Assembly (NCBI GenBank): GCA_012064385.1
Contig: QRDG01000934.1
Location: forward strand, 62,001-126,000
DNA length: 64,000 nt
Direction of reading: 5' to 3'
From: Puccinellia tenuiflora
Lineage: Eukaryota > Streptophyta > Magnoliopsida > Poales > Poaceae
The translations under genes and the position numbers were made by a program. Below the pieces are notes generated by a model that was not told the origin of the DNA, did not search any database, and saw only the letters and a list, made by a program, of their open reading frames with translations. This document shows, in pieces, positions 46,485 through 57,641 of this stretch (the first letter of the stretch is position 1; every line of letters begins with the position of its first letter).

Positions 46485-47742
46485 TGAAAGGACATAGTCC
46501 GATAATCTTGTTTTGACGTTTGATTACAACACTTGGAAGTATTTAACCTACTCTTTAGTATCAACAGGAAATATGCAAAAAGGGAGAAATGCCGTATTGT
46601 CGGAAAAGGAACAGGGAAGAAAGACACTCAGCAGGCTGGCCGGCCCCCAGACCGGCCTAGGCCGGGCTCCAGGCCGGAGCTGTCGGGTGTGTGGCCGGCC
46701 CCCAAACCGGCCCTGGCCGGGCTCCAGGCCGAGCGCCTCTGGAGGGTGGCCGGGGTCCAGGCCGGCGGCCCTGCTAGCTCCTGTCTGCGATCGGTGGCCG
46801 GCCCCCTGGCCGGCTTGGGCCGATCTCTAGGCCGGAGGCGTCTGGATGGTGGCCGGCCCCCAGGCCGGCCCAGGCCGTGCTCCAGGCCGGCGACCCAGTG
46901 TGTTCATGCGTGCTGCTCTTCCAAACGGCTAGTTTTTGTGGAGGGGTATTTATACCCCTCCATCTACCTCGAGACAACTACCACGACCAAAAGAAGAACA
47001 CCGCCATTGTTTGAAAGCTTCAAATCGATAGATCTCCCTCTCTAGCCACTCAATCACTTAGTCCTTTGGAGATTAGAGAGAGGAGACCTAGATCTACACT
47101 TCAACCAAAACAATTTGATTTCCCCCTTGATTTGTGAGAGGGGGCTTGCTACTCTTGGTGTTCATTGGAACCCTAAGAGGTTGTGGTCCTTCGGAGCTTT
47201 GGGAGCTACGAAGACTTTGCCGGGAGCCACCAATTAAGTTGTGGTGTGTGCCCCGGCCTTGGGCATCGAGTCTTGGCGGCTCGGTGCATTTGGTGAAGAC
47301 CCTCCAACTTGTGGAGTGTGCTTCATCCTTGTAAAGGTTCTAGTTGTCAACCTCAACGGCAACATAGTGACAAGTGCCTCGCCACATCGGTGGTAAGTCA
47401 CAACGGAGAAACGGTGTGCCATATCAAGGCTACTCGGTGTTTCACTTTGGTGAACACTGCGCCGCTCCAACGAAGGTTAGCTTCCATTGGGAAGTGAACT
47501 TCGGGATAAATCTTCTTGTCATCTTGTTGCTTATCTTTGAACTTACCTTTACTTGTTAGCACTAGCTTACCATATCTATATCTTCTGCTAGTGATCTTTG
47601 CTCATCATATAAGGTTGTTCACCTAGTTGCATATTCTAGAGAACTTATATTTGAGCAATATTCTTTTAAAACGAAAAAGAAGTAAAATTTGTAGTTAACC
47701 TATTCACCCCCCCCCCTCTAGTTAACCCCATCGATCCTTTCA
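46485..47742 (+). repeat. LTR C (3' LTR, 1258 bp)
   Basis: TGAAAGGACATAGTCCG … GATCCTTTCA, following the polypurine tract. The GGCCGG cluster (46635-46890) is shorter than in LTR A. The TATA box lies in GGGGTATTTATACCCCTCC (46943-46961). Confidence 0.92.
46943..46961 (+). promoter_or_regulatory. TATA box of LTR C
   Basis: GGGGTATTTATACCCCTCC closely matches the TATA context of the solo LTR at 19329, with the TATA core in the opposite orientation. It is the likely core promoter of the element. Confidence 0.65.
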
Positions 47743-48918
47743 CTCATGCCTGCTGGTTTTGCGAGCGTCCGCTCAGGCGACGAATCCTCAGGCGTGTGAG
47801 TTGAAGCTATTGGCTGGTGTGGAGTACACGAACAGGAAGGTCGAGGAATTCCTACCGGTGACCTGCTTTGGATCGCTCAAGGAGGCTGTGCAGATCGTCC
47901 GGCCGTGCCTATGCGAGCTCTACGCGTCGTCGGACATGGCCTTCTGCCACAACTTTTCCTACAGCTCCGTCAAGATTGGCTCTTGCAAGATTATCCCCAT
48001 GGTGAGGCTGTCCTACCGATGCCATCTATGTGCTTTCCATCTAGAGATTTTCTGGGCAGCTGCGTTCAAGGGAGAACCCCATCGTTCCCGCATGTCCAGG
48101 ATGGCGTGTGGTGCTACAGATATTCCTGCACATGCGGAGGAGGGTTTTGGCCTTCGTTTGCATTTTTCTATCAATCCTGTTAGTGTTGTGGGAGATGGGA
48201 TTGAAGTTCATGACCGGGTCTTGGTTGAGCATGCGAAGTTGGTGAAGTTGTGGTTTGTTTGGTTGATGTTCTCCAGCCAGAAGATAATCGCCTGTTGGAT
48301 TGTGCAATTCAAAAGCTGGAACTTCTTCAAAAGTTGTGGTTGCACAATGTTTCCGATCGACTTTGGCGACGGCAACTATCGATTTTATGAGCAGGATCAC
48401 CTCTTGATGAGTTCTAAAGGTCGTTTCTTGGTGACTTTTAAAGGCACATGGTTTTCTTTGTCTGATGATCACCTTGTAGAAGATGTTGTCTCTTTGCCAT
48501 TCGGGTTGTGTCACCAGAGATGGACGACAACATCTCTGTCGTTGATCCCCAGATTCAACGGCAAGGACCCATTGAGATTGAGCTCGGTGATGGTTATTCA
48601 AAATCTTCAGCTCAGTCCTCCTAAGCCTCGAGTGCATACGCCGGATAGACCGTCGGGAGAGCCACCCGCGGGGCATCAACTGGTATGGAGCACGATGCAG
48701 GCCCTCGAAGATTAAAGATGCAATAATATCGAATCTGTGTTGTCGATGGATGATCGATCGCTGTTTGGCTTCATAGGCAATCTTTGGTATCGACTACAAG
48801 TGCTTAGATCATCTTCTTTTTATTTTGTGCCTTTAGGCACCTTTGATCCTTGCTCGACGTTTTGTCGCCGAGAAATGATGTACCCTGTGCTCTAATGTTT
48901 ATATATGGATGTTCAAAA
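47743..48918 (+). pseudogene. Unrecognised reading frame interrupted by the LTR element
   Basis: A frame is open from the very edge of LTR C to 48715 without an ATG until MAFCHNFSYSSV (47936), suggesting that its 5' part was cut off by the insertion. The translation (about 318 residues from 47759) has no domain I can name. Around 48200-48560 another frame also reads protein-like (DVLQPEDNRLLDCAIQKLEL, DDNISVVDPQIQRQGPIEIE), hinting at a frameshift. The end has a 3'-UTR-like region and an A-run (about 48910), as at the tail of a LINE or processed transcript. Weak. Confidence 0.35.
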
Positions 48919-49029
48919 AAAAAACCTGAAGCTGAACTGAAGTCGGAACTACAGTCAGTTTCGACCACGGATCCGCAGCTTTTTAAGTTAGTATTTCTTG
49001 GCAAAGTTCTATAAAAATAAATAAATAAG

Positions 49030-50030
49030 TTTCACTAACTGAAAAGTAGAAGTTCACTTGTACCGGGGAGTTAGCTTGATTCACGTGGATGTTCGGTTAT
49101 AACCGCAAAAAAGTTTGTTTGCTGTAAAAAAAAGGTCAACAAAGTAAATGAAGAACGAAGTCCACTTGTTAATTTAAAAATGGTTTATTTATGAAAATTT
49201 TACGAAGTTCACTTGTTAAGCCACAACGGTCCGTGAACGAAATAATGAAATTCACTATTAGAAAAACTCGAAAAACTATAGTAACCAAAATAAAAGTTCA
49301 CTTATAATATATTGCGGAGTTAAAATTGTTCCACATGAAAGTTCGGTTATTGCCATAAGAGCAGTTCGTTTGCTAGAAAAAAACGAGGTTCACCTAATAT
49401 ATGTAGAAAAGTTCACTTCGTCACTGATGTGAAGTTCACGTTATGCACGACACGATGTTTATTTTTCCAATACTTCGGCGAGTTCATATATTTCTTAAAT
49501 GTTCATTTAAAAACGAAGTTCACTTTTTTAATCATAGAAGTTTAAAAAAGAAGTCCACGAATAAAATAGTCCATAATCATGAAAGTTGACTTGCTAATTA
49601 AAAGGGAGTTCAGTTACGCATCGCGAGAAGTTCAGAAAATAGTCCGTCAAACTAAAGTTCACTTGCAAAAATAAATAGAAAGTTCACGTACGTATCGCGA
49701 GAGGTTCAGAAAAATATAATATGGTATGTCGAGAAATCCAGTTACGAAAAAATAGGAACTTCACTTACATAAATCTGGAAAGTTATCAACTTTATGAGTA
49801 AGTTTAGAAATGGTTCGAGAATAGGAAGTTCAACGGTGAATCGTGAGAAGTTCATAAAAAAGATAGTCCAGCGAGATGCTTACTTATGAAAAAAATAGAA
49901 AGTTCAGTTACGTTCGTGAGAAAGTTTGCTTTCGCTTGCAGGAAAAATAGGAAGTTCACTTTTCATGTTCGGATGTTCATATACAGATAGAGAGAAGTTC
50001 ACGGCTATATTAGAGCCGGTTTATATCTCT
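49030..50030. repeat. Degenerate short repeats of type aagttcact
   Basis: Some 25-30 occurrences of gaagttcact / aagttcacttg variants are scattered over 1 kb of AT-rich DNA without a fixed period. No gene is seen. I cannot assign the element. Confidence 0.6.
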
Positions 50031-50202
50031 GTTTTTTAGGACGAAAATCGTACTAGTTAAAATCATCAATACAATCTCTATTTGTCCAAATCGACTGCCG
50101 CAACATGCAATTGGGGAGGATATGAGTATAATTTGACTCTCCCATACCGCCACACCCTACCGGAGTAGTAGAACCGTGTCACTTTTAAATAGATTGTTAT
50201 GC

Positions 50203-50613
50203 GAGAGGGGCGTTTTGGTGCCCGGGCTCATATGAGCCCGGTTTTGTTTTCGATTTTTTTAAAATACTAAAATATTTCGAAAAATTCTGAAAAAAATTGG
50301 ACATGAACATATTGAAGTATTCAACACTCTTGTAAAAATTCGACAGAAAATATCAAATTTTGTGCCCTGTGTAAAAAAGACAATCTGTCTTTTTGAAATA
50401 GTGGACTGTTAACTATTTTGTCTGTCAGAGTTTTGTCTTTTTTGCACAGGGCGCAAAATTTTATATTTTCTGTCGAAAATTTACACGAGTGTTGCATACA
50501 TGAATATGTTTCCGCATAAAAAATTTCAGAATTTTTCGAAGCGTTTTCAAATTTTAAAAAAATCGGAAAGGCAGCCGGGCTCATATGAGCCCGGGCACCG
50601 AATTGCATTTCCG
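50203..50613. mobile_element. Mutator-type MITE (~411 bp)
   Basis: The ends are inverted: left ggtgcccgggctcatatgag and right, as complement, the same (…ctcatatgagcccgggcacc); the arms continue inwards (cgatttttttaaaat, ccctgtgtaaaaaagac…). The 9-bp sequence ttgttatgc flanks both sides (50194-50202 and 50614-50622). No coding capacity. The overall plan (length, long TIRs, 9-10 bp TSD, A/T-rich core) is like the MITE at 5795. Confidence 0.85.
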
Positions 50614-50663
50614 TTGTTATGCCATCTTATTTTTCAATTTTCGTATTTTTAAAATTAATCAAA

Positions 50664-51340
50664 AACCGTAATGAATTTCGAAAACATTTCTTTACGAAAA
50701 AGTTGCCCCTAGTAAATATCTTTCCAATGCCGTATCATTTGTTACGTTTCGATAAGCGGTTTGAAAGTAATTGCCAAAAATGTCCGCTACATATAAAACA
50801 GAATTGCTTATTTTCAAAACTGCTCTTAAACCGTAATTAATTTTGAAAATTATCTAGAGATAGAGAAGTTGTGCATTTTTCATAGATTTCCAACGGCGTA
50901 TCACTTGCATCAATCCGAAAACAGTTTACAAATGGCGTCCAAAATACAGTACTAAAATGGACAAGTCCGCGAAAGCATTGTATAGTTTATTTGAAATTGT
51001 TTTCAAACTGTGCATAATTTCGAAACCTCACAGAAGAGTAAAAGTTGCGCAATTTTCATACCTATCCAACGGCATATTATTTGCATCCATCCGACGAGCG
51101 GTTTGAAAGTGACGTCCCAAATACTGTACGGAAACGGACAAAATCATGAAAACCGTGTTTAGTATATTCGAAATTGTTCTAAAACCGTACAGAATTTGAA
51201 AACCATCCAGAAGAGTAAAAGTTGCGAATTTACAATACGACTCCAACGGCATATCGCATGCGTCATTCCGATAAACGGTTTAAAAATGGCGATCGAAATA
51301 CTGTCCGCCAAAACTGAGATCTGAGTGTTCCGCCGAGAGG
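50664..51340. repeat. Degenerate tandem array, ~175-bp unit, four copies
   Basis: Units begin with aaccgta / aactgtgca-like sequence at 50664, 50829, 51006 and 51183. Each carries, in the same order, a gaaaagttg / aaaagttgcg motif, ccaacgg(c)(a/g)tat, an ac(g/a)gttt(g/a)aaa motif and a gtcc…aaata motif. Divergence is high (I estimate about a third of sites differ). No gene. Confidence 0.7.
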
Positions 51341-51737
51341 TTCATGGTTTACTGTTTAGTAAGTTCAGAAAGTTGTACAGAATAGTTATTCTGCAACGGA
51401 GTGCAGAATAGCTGGAATATATATATATAGGGACGTGCTATTTGACATCCAGGGAGTAGAATAGTTATTCTACACCCACCCCATATGTTTCCAACCGTAA
51501 ATGATTTTTACTTCATGTAAATTTTGTATTACTACGTAAATCAAGAAGAACGTAAGAAAATATTGATATGACGTAAAACTTTTTTACATGACGTACAAAA
51601 AATAAACGTAAAATACGCATTTTTTATGATTTTTACACTATTATGACTCATAAAATGTAATTTTTTATGTCAATTTTTTGTTGTGGGACTATATGAATGT
51701 AATATATATATATAGCACAATACCCATGTGTTGCAAC
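51341..51737. other. AT-rich spacer; left part of the CACTA target repeat
   Basis: No gene is seen. Near 51709-51737 the motif agcacaatacccatgtgttg runs into the CACTA element. Together with the sequence after 60619 it rebuilds …gtgttgcaacgggtct, a repeat motif also present at 22691. Confidence 0.5.
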
Positions 51738-51749
51738 CACTATAGGAAA

Positions 51750-52045
51750 CCGCAAGATTGCCGAGCGCCTTTTATATGCCGAGCGTTACGCTCGGCATTT
51801 AGAACAGTAAGCTAACAACAATAATAAAACGCTCGGCAACTAGGACACGCTCGGCATACATACTGTTTGCCGAGCGTAATGCTCGGCGTATAAAAGCACT
51901 CGGCATATATATGTTTTATGCCGAGCGTAACGCTCGGCATATATGTCACGCTCGGCAAACACTTGACGACGTTGGGTTGAGGTATGACGGCACAACGTGT
52001 ATGCCAAGCGCCACGAGTCATACGCTCGGCATATATGGCGTGTAC
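51750..52045. repeat. CACTA left subterminal repeat array
   Basis: About ten copies of gccgagcg or its complement, often as back-to-back palindromes (gccgagcgtaacgctcggc, for example 51918-51936). In CACTA elements such motifs bind the TNPA-type protein. Confidence 0.85.
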
Positions 52046-52152
52046 GGTCTACATACACTTAATTTTATCAGATAATAAAAAGGAAAATAATATTTTATTA
52101 TTACATATATTTTATTGGCCATAATTAATTTGGCATATTCATAATTATTTGG

Positions 52153-53790
52153 CTATTCATTGAAAGGGGCCGAATTATTCAAAACTATCGACGGTTCTAT
52201 GATATAAACACTACTTGTGTAACTTAAAATTATTTTGTAAAATCACACACTTGTAGTTCAAATTTGAATTACTTTCGGAAAATCAACATAAAATCAAAAT
52301 CAACATAAAGTTATTTAAATAGGAAAAACTAGGTAGAAAGCGAGAAAATTCATAATATTTGTGGATTATCCATCAAATAGGGTCTACTTTGTGAGACATT
52401 TGGATGGGTGCCATTTTGCACCACATTTTTTGTACTTGCTTCATAAAAAATGTCATTTTTGACACATAAAAATGAAAAATAATATTTATAAAACTAATTT
52501 GAGAAAACTCAGTTCTGCAACATTGTTTGTCATACCAAGATACAGCTATGTGTCAAATATGGGCACATTATCACAAACTATGCCACGAGAATGATCATAC
52601 CTTGGTCATTTGAATCGAAACTTATACATGTTTATAGAAGATTGATCTTTTTGTGAAGAAGTTTTTTGTAAACTTTGTCAAAACTCAAGTTTATCATTTA
52701 TCCTATCAACTAATACATATAAAAGGACTCCATGCCAAAAGATTTCTTTTTTTTGAGTATTTTTTCACTTTCTTCTATTTTTTTGAAAAAACGGTCAAAA
52801 TGGCCGCCGTGTCTATTCATTGAAAGGGGTCGAATTATTCAAAACTATCGACGGTTCTGTGATATAACCACTACTTGAGTAACTTAAAATTATTTTTAAA
52901 AAAAATTCAGAGCAAATTATCACATACTTGTAGTTCAAATTTGAATTACTTTCGAAAAATCAGCATAAAGTCATTTAAATAGGCAAAACTAGGTAGAAAG
53001 CGAGAAAATTCATAATATTTGTGGATTATCCATCAAATATGGTCTACTTTGTGAGACATTTGGATGGGTGCCATTTTGCACCACATTTTCTGTACTTGCT
53101 TCACAAAAAATGTCATTTTTCACACATAAAAAATGAAAAATGATATTTATAAAACTAATTTGAGAAAACTCAGTTCTGCAACATTGTTTGTCATACCAAG
53201 ATACAGCTATGTGTCAAATATGGCCACATTATCACAAACTATGCCACGAGAATGATCATACCTTGGTCATTTGACTCGAAACTTATACATGTTTATAAAA
53301 GATTGATCTTTTTGTGAAGAAGTTTTTTGCAAGCTTTGTCTAAACTCAAGTTTATCATTTATCCTATCAACTAATACATATAAAAGGACTCCATACCAAA
53401 GGATTTCTTTTTTTGAGTATTTTTTCACTTTCTTCTATTTTTTTGAAAAAACGGTCAAAATGGCCGCCGTGTCTATTCATTGAAAGGGGTCGAATTATTC
53501 AAAACTATCGACGATTCTGCGATATAACCACTACTTGTGTAACTTAAAATTATTTTTAAAAAAATTTCAGAGCAAACTATCACACACTTGTAGTTCAAAT
53601 TTAAATTATTTTCGGAAAATCGGCATAAAGTCATTTAAATAGGCGAAATTAGGTAGAAAGCGAGAAAATTCATAATATTTGTGGATTATCCATAAAATAT
53701 AGTCTACTTTGTGAGAAATGTGGATGGGTGCCATTTTGCACCACATTTTTTGTACTTGCTTCACAAAAAATGTCATTTCAAAACCTGATA
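52153..53790. repeat. 660-bp tandem repeats inside the CACTA element
   Basis: Copies begin with ctattcattgaaagggg at 52153, 52813 and 53473, exactly 660 bp apart. Copies 1 and 2 are complete; copy 3 is cut short near 53780 (about 310 bp). Divergence is low to moderate. No open frame is conserved. Confidence 0.92.
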
Positions 53791-53829
53791 TTTATAACAA
53801 ACTATGCCGAGTGTGTTTTGTGTTACGCT

Positions 53830-54128
53830 CGGCAAACATCTGGCGGGATATGAAAAAAAAGAAGGGTGCGGCCGCGCGGGACGAAAATTTGGAGAAAAAT
53901 ACCGTGCGGGACGAAAATTTCAGAAAAAAGGGCGCTATGTGAGTCCCACTCCTCCACAGTCCACACCAACTCCCCCCAGCGCCTCCTCCCTCTTTTCTCG
54001 ATCCCCTTTTCGTCGCCTCAGCCGCCGGTAGATCCCGGCAGGCTCCGGCCAGCCCCACCGCTGCAGACCAACGCCAAAGCGCCACTACCTCCTCCTCTAA
54101 CTATTACATGGCCTAGCACCGTCGAATC
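53830..54128 (+). promoter_or_regulatory. Leader-like region before captured exons
   Basis: A C-rich, untranslated-leader-like stretch (ccactcctccacagtccaca … tccccccagcgcctcctccc) follows the 660-bp repeats and ends at the nested LTR array. Without the array it would join gcagctccaccccaaaccct at 58098, making one continuous leader before the ATG at 58157. Inference from composition and the preserved TSD. Confidence 0.4.
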
Positions 54129-54578
54129 TGTTAGCCTTAATCTTGACTTGCAGGACGTGGCTAAGCTGATCCGGTGCTTGTGGGCTGTTAGTGCATGGCG
54201 TGCATGCGGCCGTGGCGAGTGGAGCAGCTGAGTCCTGGCGTCGTGTGAGTCGTGCTGGTAGTGCGGCCGGGTTAGTTGGTTAGCTTTGTGCATGTAGCTA
54301 GTGTTGTGGTAGTTAGTACGTGCGTGAGGTGCGTGTGTGTGCTAGCCTGGGTATAAATACCCCTCCCCATGTACTGATCGAAGCACCGGAGTTGAGCACC
54401 ATGTAGCCAGTTCAAGAGAAAAAAGATTCGGGCGTTCGTGCGCCCTCGGCGGCGTTCGTGCGCCGGCCCGTGAAAAATCCTTGTGTCCACTGTTCATCTT
54501 CCTCCTCCGTCTGTGTGCTGTGAGCTGAGAGTGAGAGATAGAGGAGAGGTAGCTAGGGTTGCCGTTCTGGCAACAACA
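54129..54578 (+). repeat. Array LTR1 (450 bp)
   Basis: TGTTAGCC … GCAACAACA. TATA box in gggtataaatacccctcccc (54349). It has the extra ~20-bp segment (cctcggcggcgttcgtgcg region, about 54443-54462) shared with LTR4. Confidence 0.9.
54349..54368 (+). promoter_or_regulatory. TATA box of array LTR1
   Basis: gggtataaatacccctcccc; the same sequence recurs in LTR2 (55541), LTR3 (56712) and LTR4 (57862). Probable transcription start region. Confidence 0.7.
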
Positions 54579-55320
54579 TTTAGTATCAGAGCCTTGTCGA
54601 TCCGAGGCGCGGCCGTGGCGCGCAGTCAGTCCGCGGCAAGCACGGCGGACACGGAGGCGGCGAGGGGACGCCGTATGTGCGGCGAGCGCGGCGACCGCGG
54701 CGGACCTGCGTGGTGGCGCAGAGGCCGCAGTGGCGCGGCATGGCAGCGGCGTGGAGGAGCTGCGCGGCCACGGAGGCCGTAGCGGCACCATGCGACAGCC
54801 GTGGAAGCGGCGACCGGCGTGAGCACGGTGGCGACCGGCGTGTGTGTGCGCTCCGGTTGTTCCGTGTGTCACCGTCGGAGAGGAAACTCGGCGTGTGTCG
54901 CCGAGGAAGAGGACCGCGTCCTGGGCGCGCCGGGCTGGCCGCGTTGCCTGCGTCAGTGCGCGGCATGGGCGTGAGCTGGAGGTGTGTGGAGCGCGGTGTG
55001 TGTCGCTGAGGAAGGAGAAGACTTGGTCCGTCAGCAGACCGGCCGCGTTGATAGCGTTGGAGCGCGTCAGGTGCGCGAGCAGGGGCATGCGGATCATGGC
55101 GGAGTGGGTGCGTGGACTGCGTCAGTGCGCGTCCAGTGCGCGGCCGTGGCGTCGTGAGTGCGCGCTAGAGCGGCTAGAAGACCCCTCCCTGTGTACTCCA
55201 TTGTGGCATCGAGTTGGAGCTCGAGTGAAGCAAGAGAGCCGTCAGTGCGGCGGGCGTCAGTGCGCCGGGAAGAGCTACAACGATTACGACGACGAACAAG
55301 TCAAGATTAGGGGGGGGAAA

Positions 55321-55750
55321 TGTTAGCCTTAATCTTGACTTGCAGGACGTGGCTAAGCTGATCCGGTGCTTGTGGGCTGTTAGTGCATGGCATGCATGTG
55401 GCCGTGGCGAGTGGAGCAGCCGAGTCCTGGCGTCGTGTGAGTCGTGCTGGTAGTGCGGCCGTGTTAGTTGGTTAGGTTTGTGCATGTAGCTAGTGTTGTG
55501 GTAGTTAGTACGTGCGTGAGGTGCGTGTGTGTGCTAGCCTGGGTATAAATACCCCTCCCCATGTACTGATCGAAGCACCGGAGTTGAGCACCATGTAGCC
55601 AGTTCAAGAGAAAAAAGATTCGGGCGTTCGTGCGCCGGCCCGTGAAAAATCCTTGTGTCCACTGTTCATCTTCCTCCTCCGTCTGTGTGCTGTGAGCTGA
55701 GAGTGAGAGATAGAGGAGAGGTAGCTAGGGTTGCCGTTCTGGCAACAACA
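55321..55750 (+). repeat. Array LTR2 (430 bp)
   Basis: The same as LTR1 but without the ~20-bp segment; followed by an intact primer site tttggtatcagagcc. Confidence 0.9.
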
Positions 55751-56491
55751 TTTGGTATCAGAGCCTTGTCGATCCGAGGCGCGGCCGTGGCGCGCAGTCA
55801 GTCCGCGGCGAGCACGGCGGACACGGAGGCGGCGAGGGGACGCCGTATGTGCGGCGAGCGCGGCGACCGCGGAGGACCTGCGTGGTGGCGCAGAGGCCGC
55901 AGTGGCGCGGCATGGCAGCGGCGTGGAGGAGCTGCACGGCCACGGAGGCCGTAGCGGCACCATGCGACAGCCGTGGAAGCGGCGACCAGCATGAGCACGG
56001 TGGCGACCGGCATGTGTGTGCGCTCCGGTTGTTCCTTGTGTCACCGTCGGAGAGGAAACTCGGCGTGTGTCGCCGAGGAAGAGGACCGCGTCCTGGGCGG
56101 GCCGGGCTGGCCGGGTTGCTTGCGTCAGTGAGCGGCATGGGCATGAGCTGGAGGCGTGTGGAGCGCGGCGTGTGTCGCCGAGGAAGGAGAAGACTTGGTT
56201 CGTCAGCAGGCCGGCCGCGTTGATAGCGTTGGAGCGCGTCAGGTGCGTGAGCTGGGGCATGCGGATCATGGCGGAGTGGGTGCATGGACTGCGTCAGTGC
56301 GCGTCCAGTGCGCGGCCGTGGCGTCGTGAGTGCGTACTAGATCGGCTAGAAGACCCCTCCCTGTGTACTCCATTGTGGCATCGAGTTGGAGCTCGAGTGA
56401 AGCAAGAGAGCCGTCAGTGCGGCGGGCGTCAGTGCGCCGGGAAGAGCTACAACGATTACGACGACGAACAAGTCAAGATTAGGGGGGACAA

Positions 56492-56921
56492 TGTTAGCCT
56501 TAATCTTGACTTGCAGGACGTGGCTAAGCTGATCCGGTGCTTGTGGGCTGTTAGTGCATGGCGTGCATGCGGCCGTGGCGAGTGGAGCAGCTGAGTCCTG
56601 GCATCGTGTGAGTCGTGCTGGTAGTGCGGCCGGGTTAGTTGGTTAGCTTTGTGCATGTAGCTAGTGTTGTGGTAGTTAGTACGTGCGTGAGGTGCGTGTG
56701 TGTGCTAGCCTGGGTATAAATACCCCTCCCCATGTACTGATCGAAGCACCGGAGTTGAGCACCATGTAGCCAGTTCAAGAGAAAAAAGATTCGGGCGTTC
56801 GTGCGCCGGCCCGTGAAAAATCCTTGTGTCCACTGTTCATCTTCCTCCTCCGTCTGTGTGCTGTGAGCTGAGAGTGAGAGATAGAGGAGAGGTAGCTAGG
56901 GTTGCAGTTCTGGCAACAACA
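56492..56921 (+). repeat. Array LTR3 (430 bp)
   Basis: Same length as LTR2 and also without the ~20-bp segment; followed by an intact primer site. Confidence 0.9.
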
Positions 56922-57641
56922 TTTGGTATCAGAGCCTTGTCGATCCAAGGCGCGGCCGTGGCGCGCAGTCAGTCCGCGGCGAGCACGGCGGACACGGAGG
57001 CGGCGAGGGGACGCCGTATGTGCGGCGAGCGCGGCGACCGCGGTGGACCTACATGATGGCGCAGAGGCCGCAGTGGCGCGGCATGGCAGCGGCGTGGAGG
57101 AGCTGCGCGGCCACGGAGGCCGTAGCGGCGCCATGCGACGGCTGTGGAAGCGGCGACCGGCGTGTGTGTGCGCTCCGGTTGTTCCGTGTGTCACCGTCGG
57201 AGAGGAAACTCGGCGTGTGTCGCCGAGGAAGAGGACCGCGTCCTGGGCGCGCCGGGCTGGCCGCGTTGCCTGCGTCAGTGCGCGGCATGGGCGTGAGCTG
57301 GAGGCATGTGGAGCGCGGCGTGTGTCGCCGAGGAAGGAGAAGACTTGGTCCGTCAGCAGGCCGGCCGCGTTGATAGCGTTGGAGCGCGTCAGGTGCGCGA
57401 GCTGGGGCATGCGGATCATGGCGGAGTGGGTGCGTGGACTGCGTCAGTGCGCGTCCAGTGCGCGGCCGTGGCGTCGTGAGTGCGCGCTAGAGCGGCTAGA
57501 AGACCCCTCCCTGTGTACTCCATTGTGGCATCGAGTTGGAGCTCGAGTGAAGCAAGAGAGCCGTCAGTGCGGCGGGCGTCAGTGCGCCGGGAAGAGCTAC
57601 AACGATTACGACGACGAACAAGTCAAGATTAGGGGGGACAA

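Larger units (their letters stand above)
37402..47742 (+). mobile_element. Sirevirus-like Copia element B (LTR-gag-pol-additional ORF-LTR)
   Basis: Order: 5' LTR lacking its first ~88 bp (37402-38621), primer site, gag, protease, integrase, reverse transcriptase and RNase H (integrase before RT, hence Copia), a GC-rich repeat, an additional ORF, several polypurine motifs, and a 3' LTR (46485-47742). The two LTRs resemble each other more than LTR A, so they form a pair. Gag and pol are broken by frameshifts; the element is non-autonomous now. The right flank is ctcat; the left flank is lost at the N. Confidence 0.85.

Noticed and set aside
34022..47742. One single full-length retrotransposon from 34022 to 47742
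   Set aside because: An internal third LTR, a duplicated gag, the N at 37401 and non-matching outer flanks show at least two elements.
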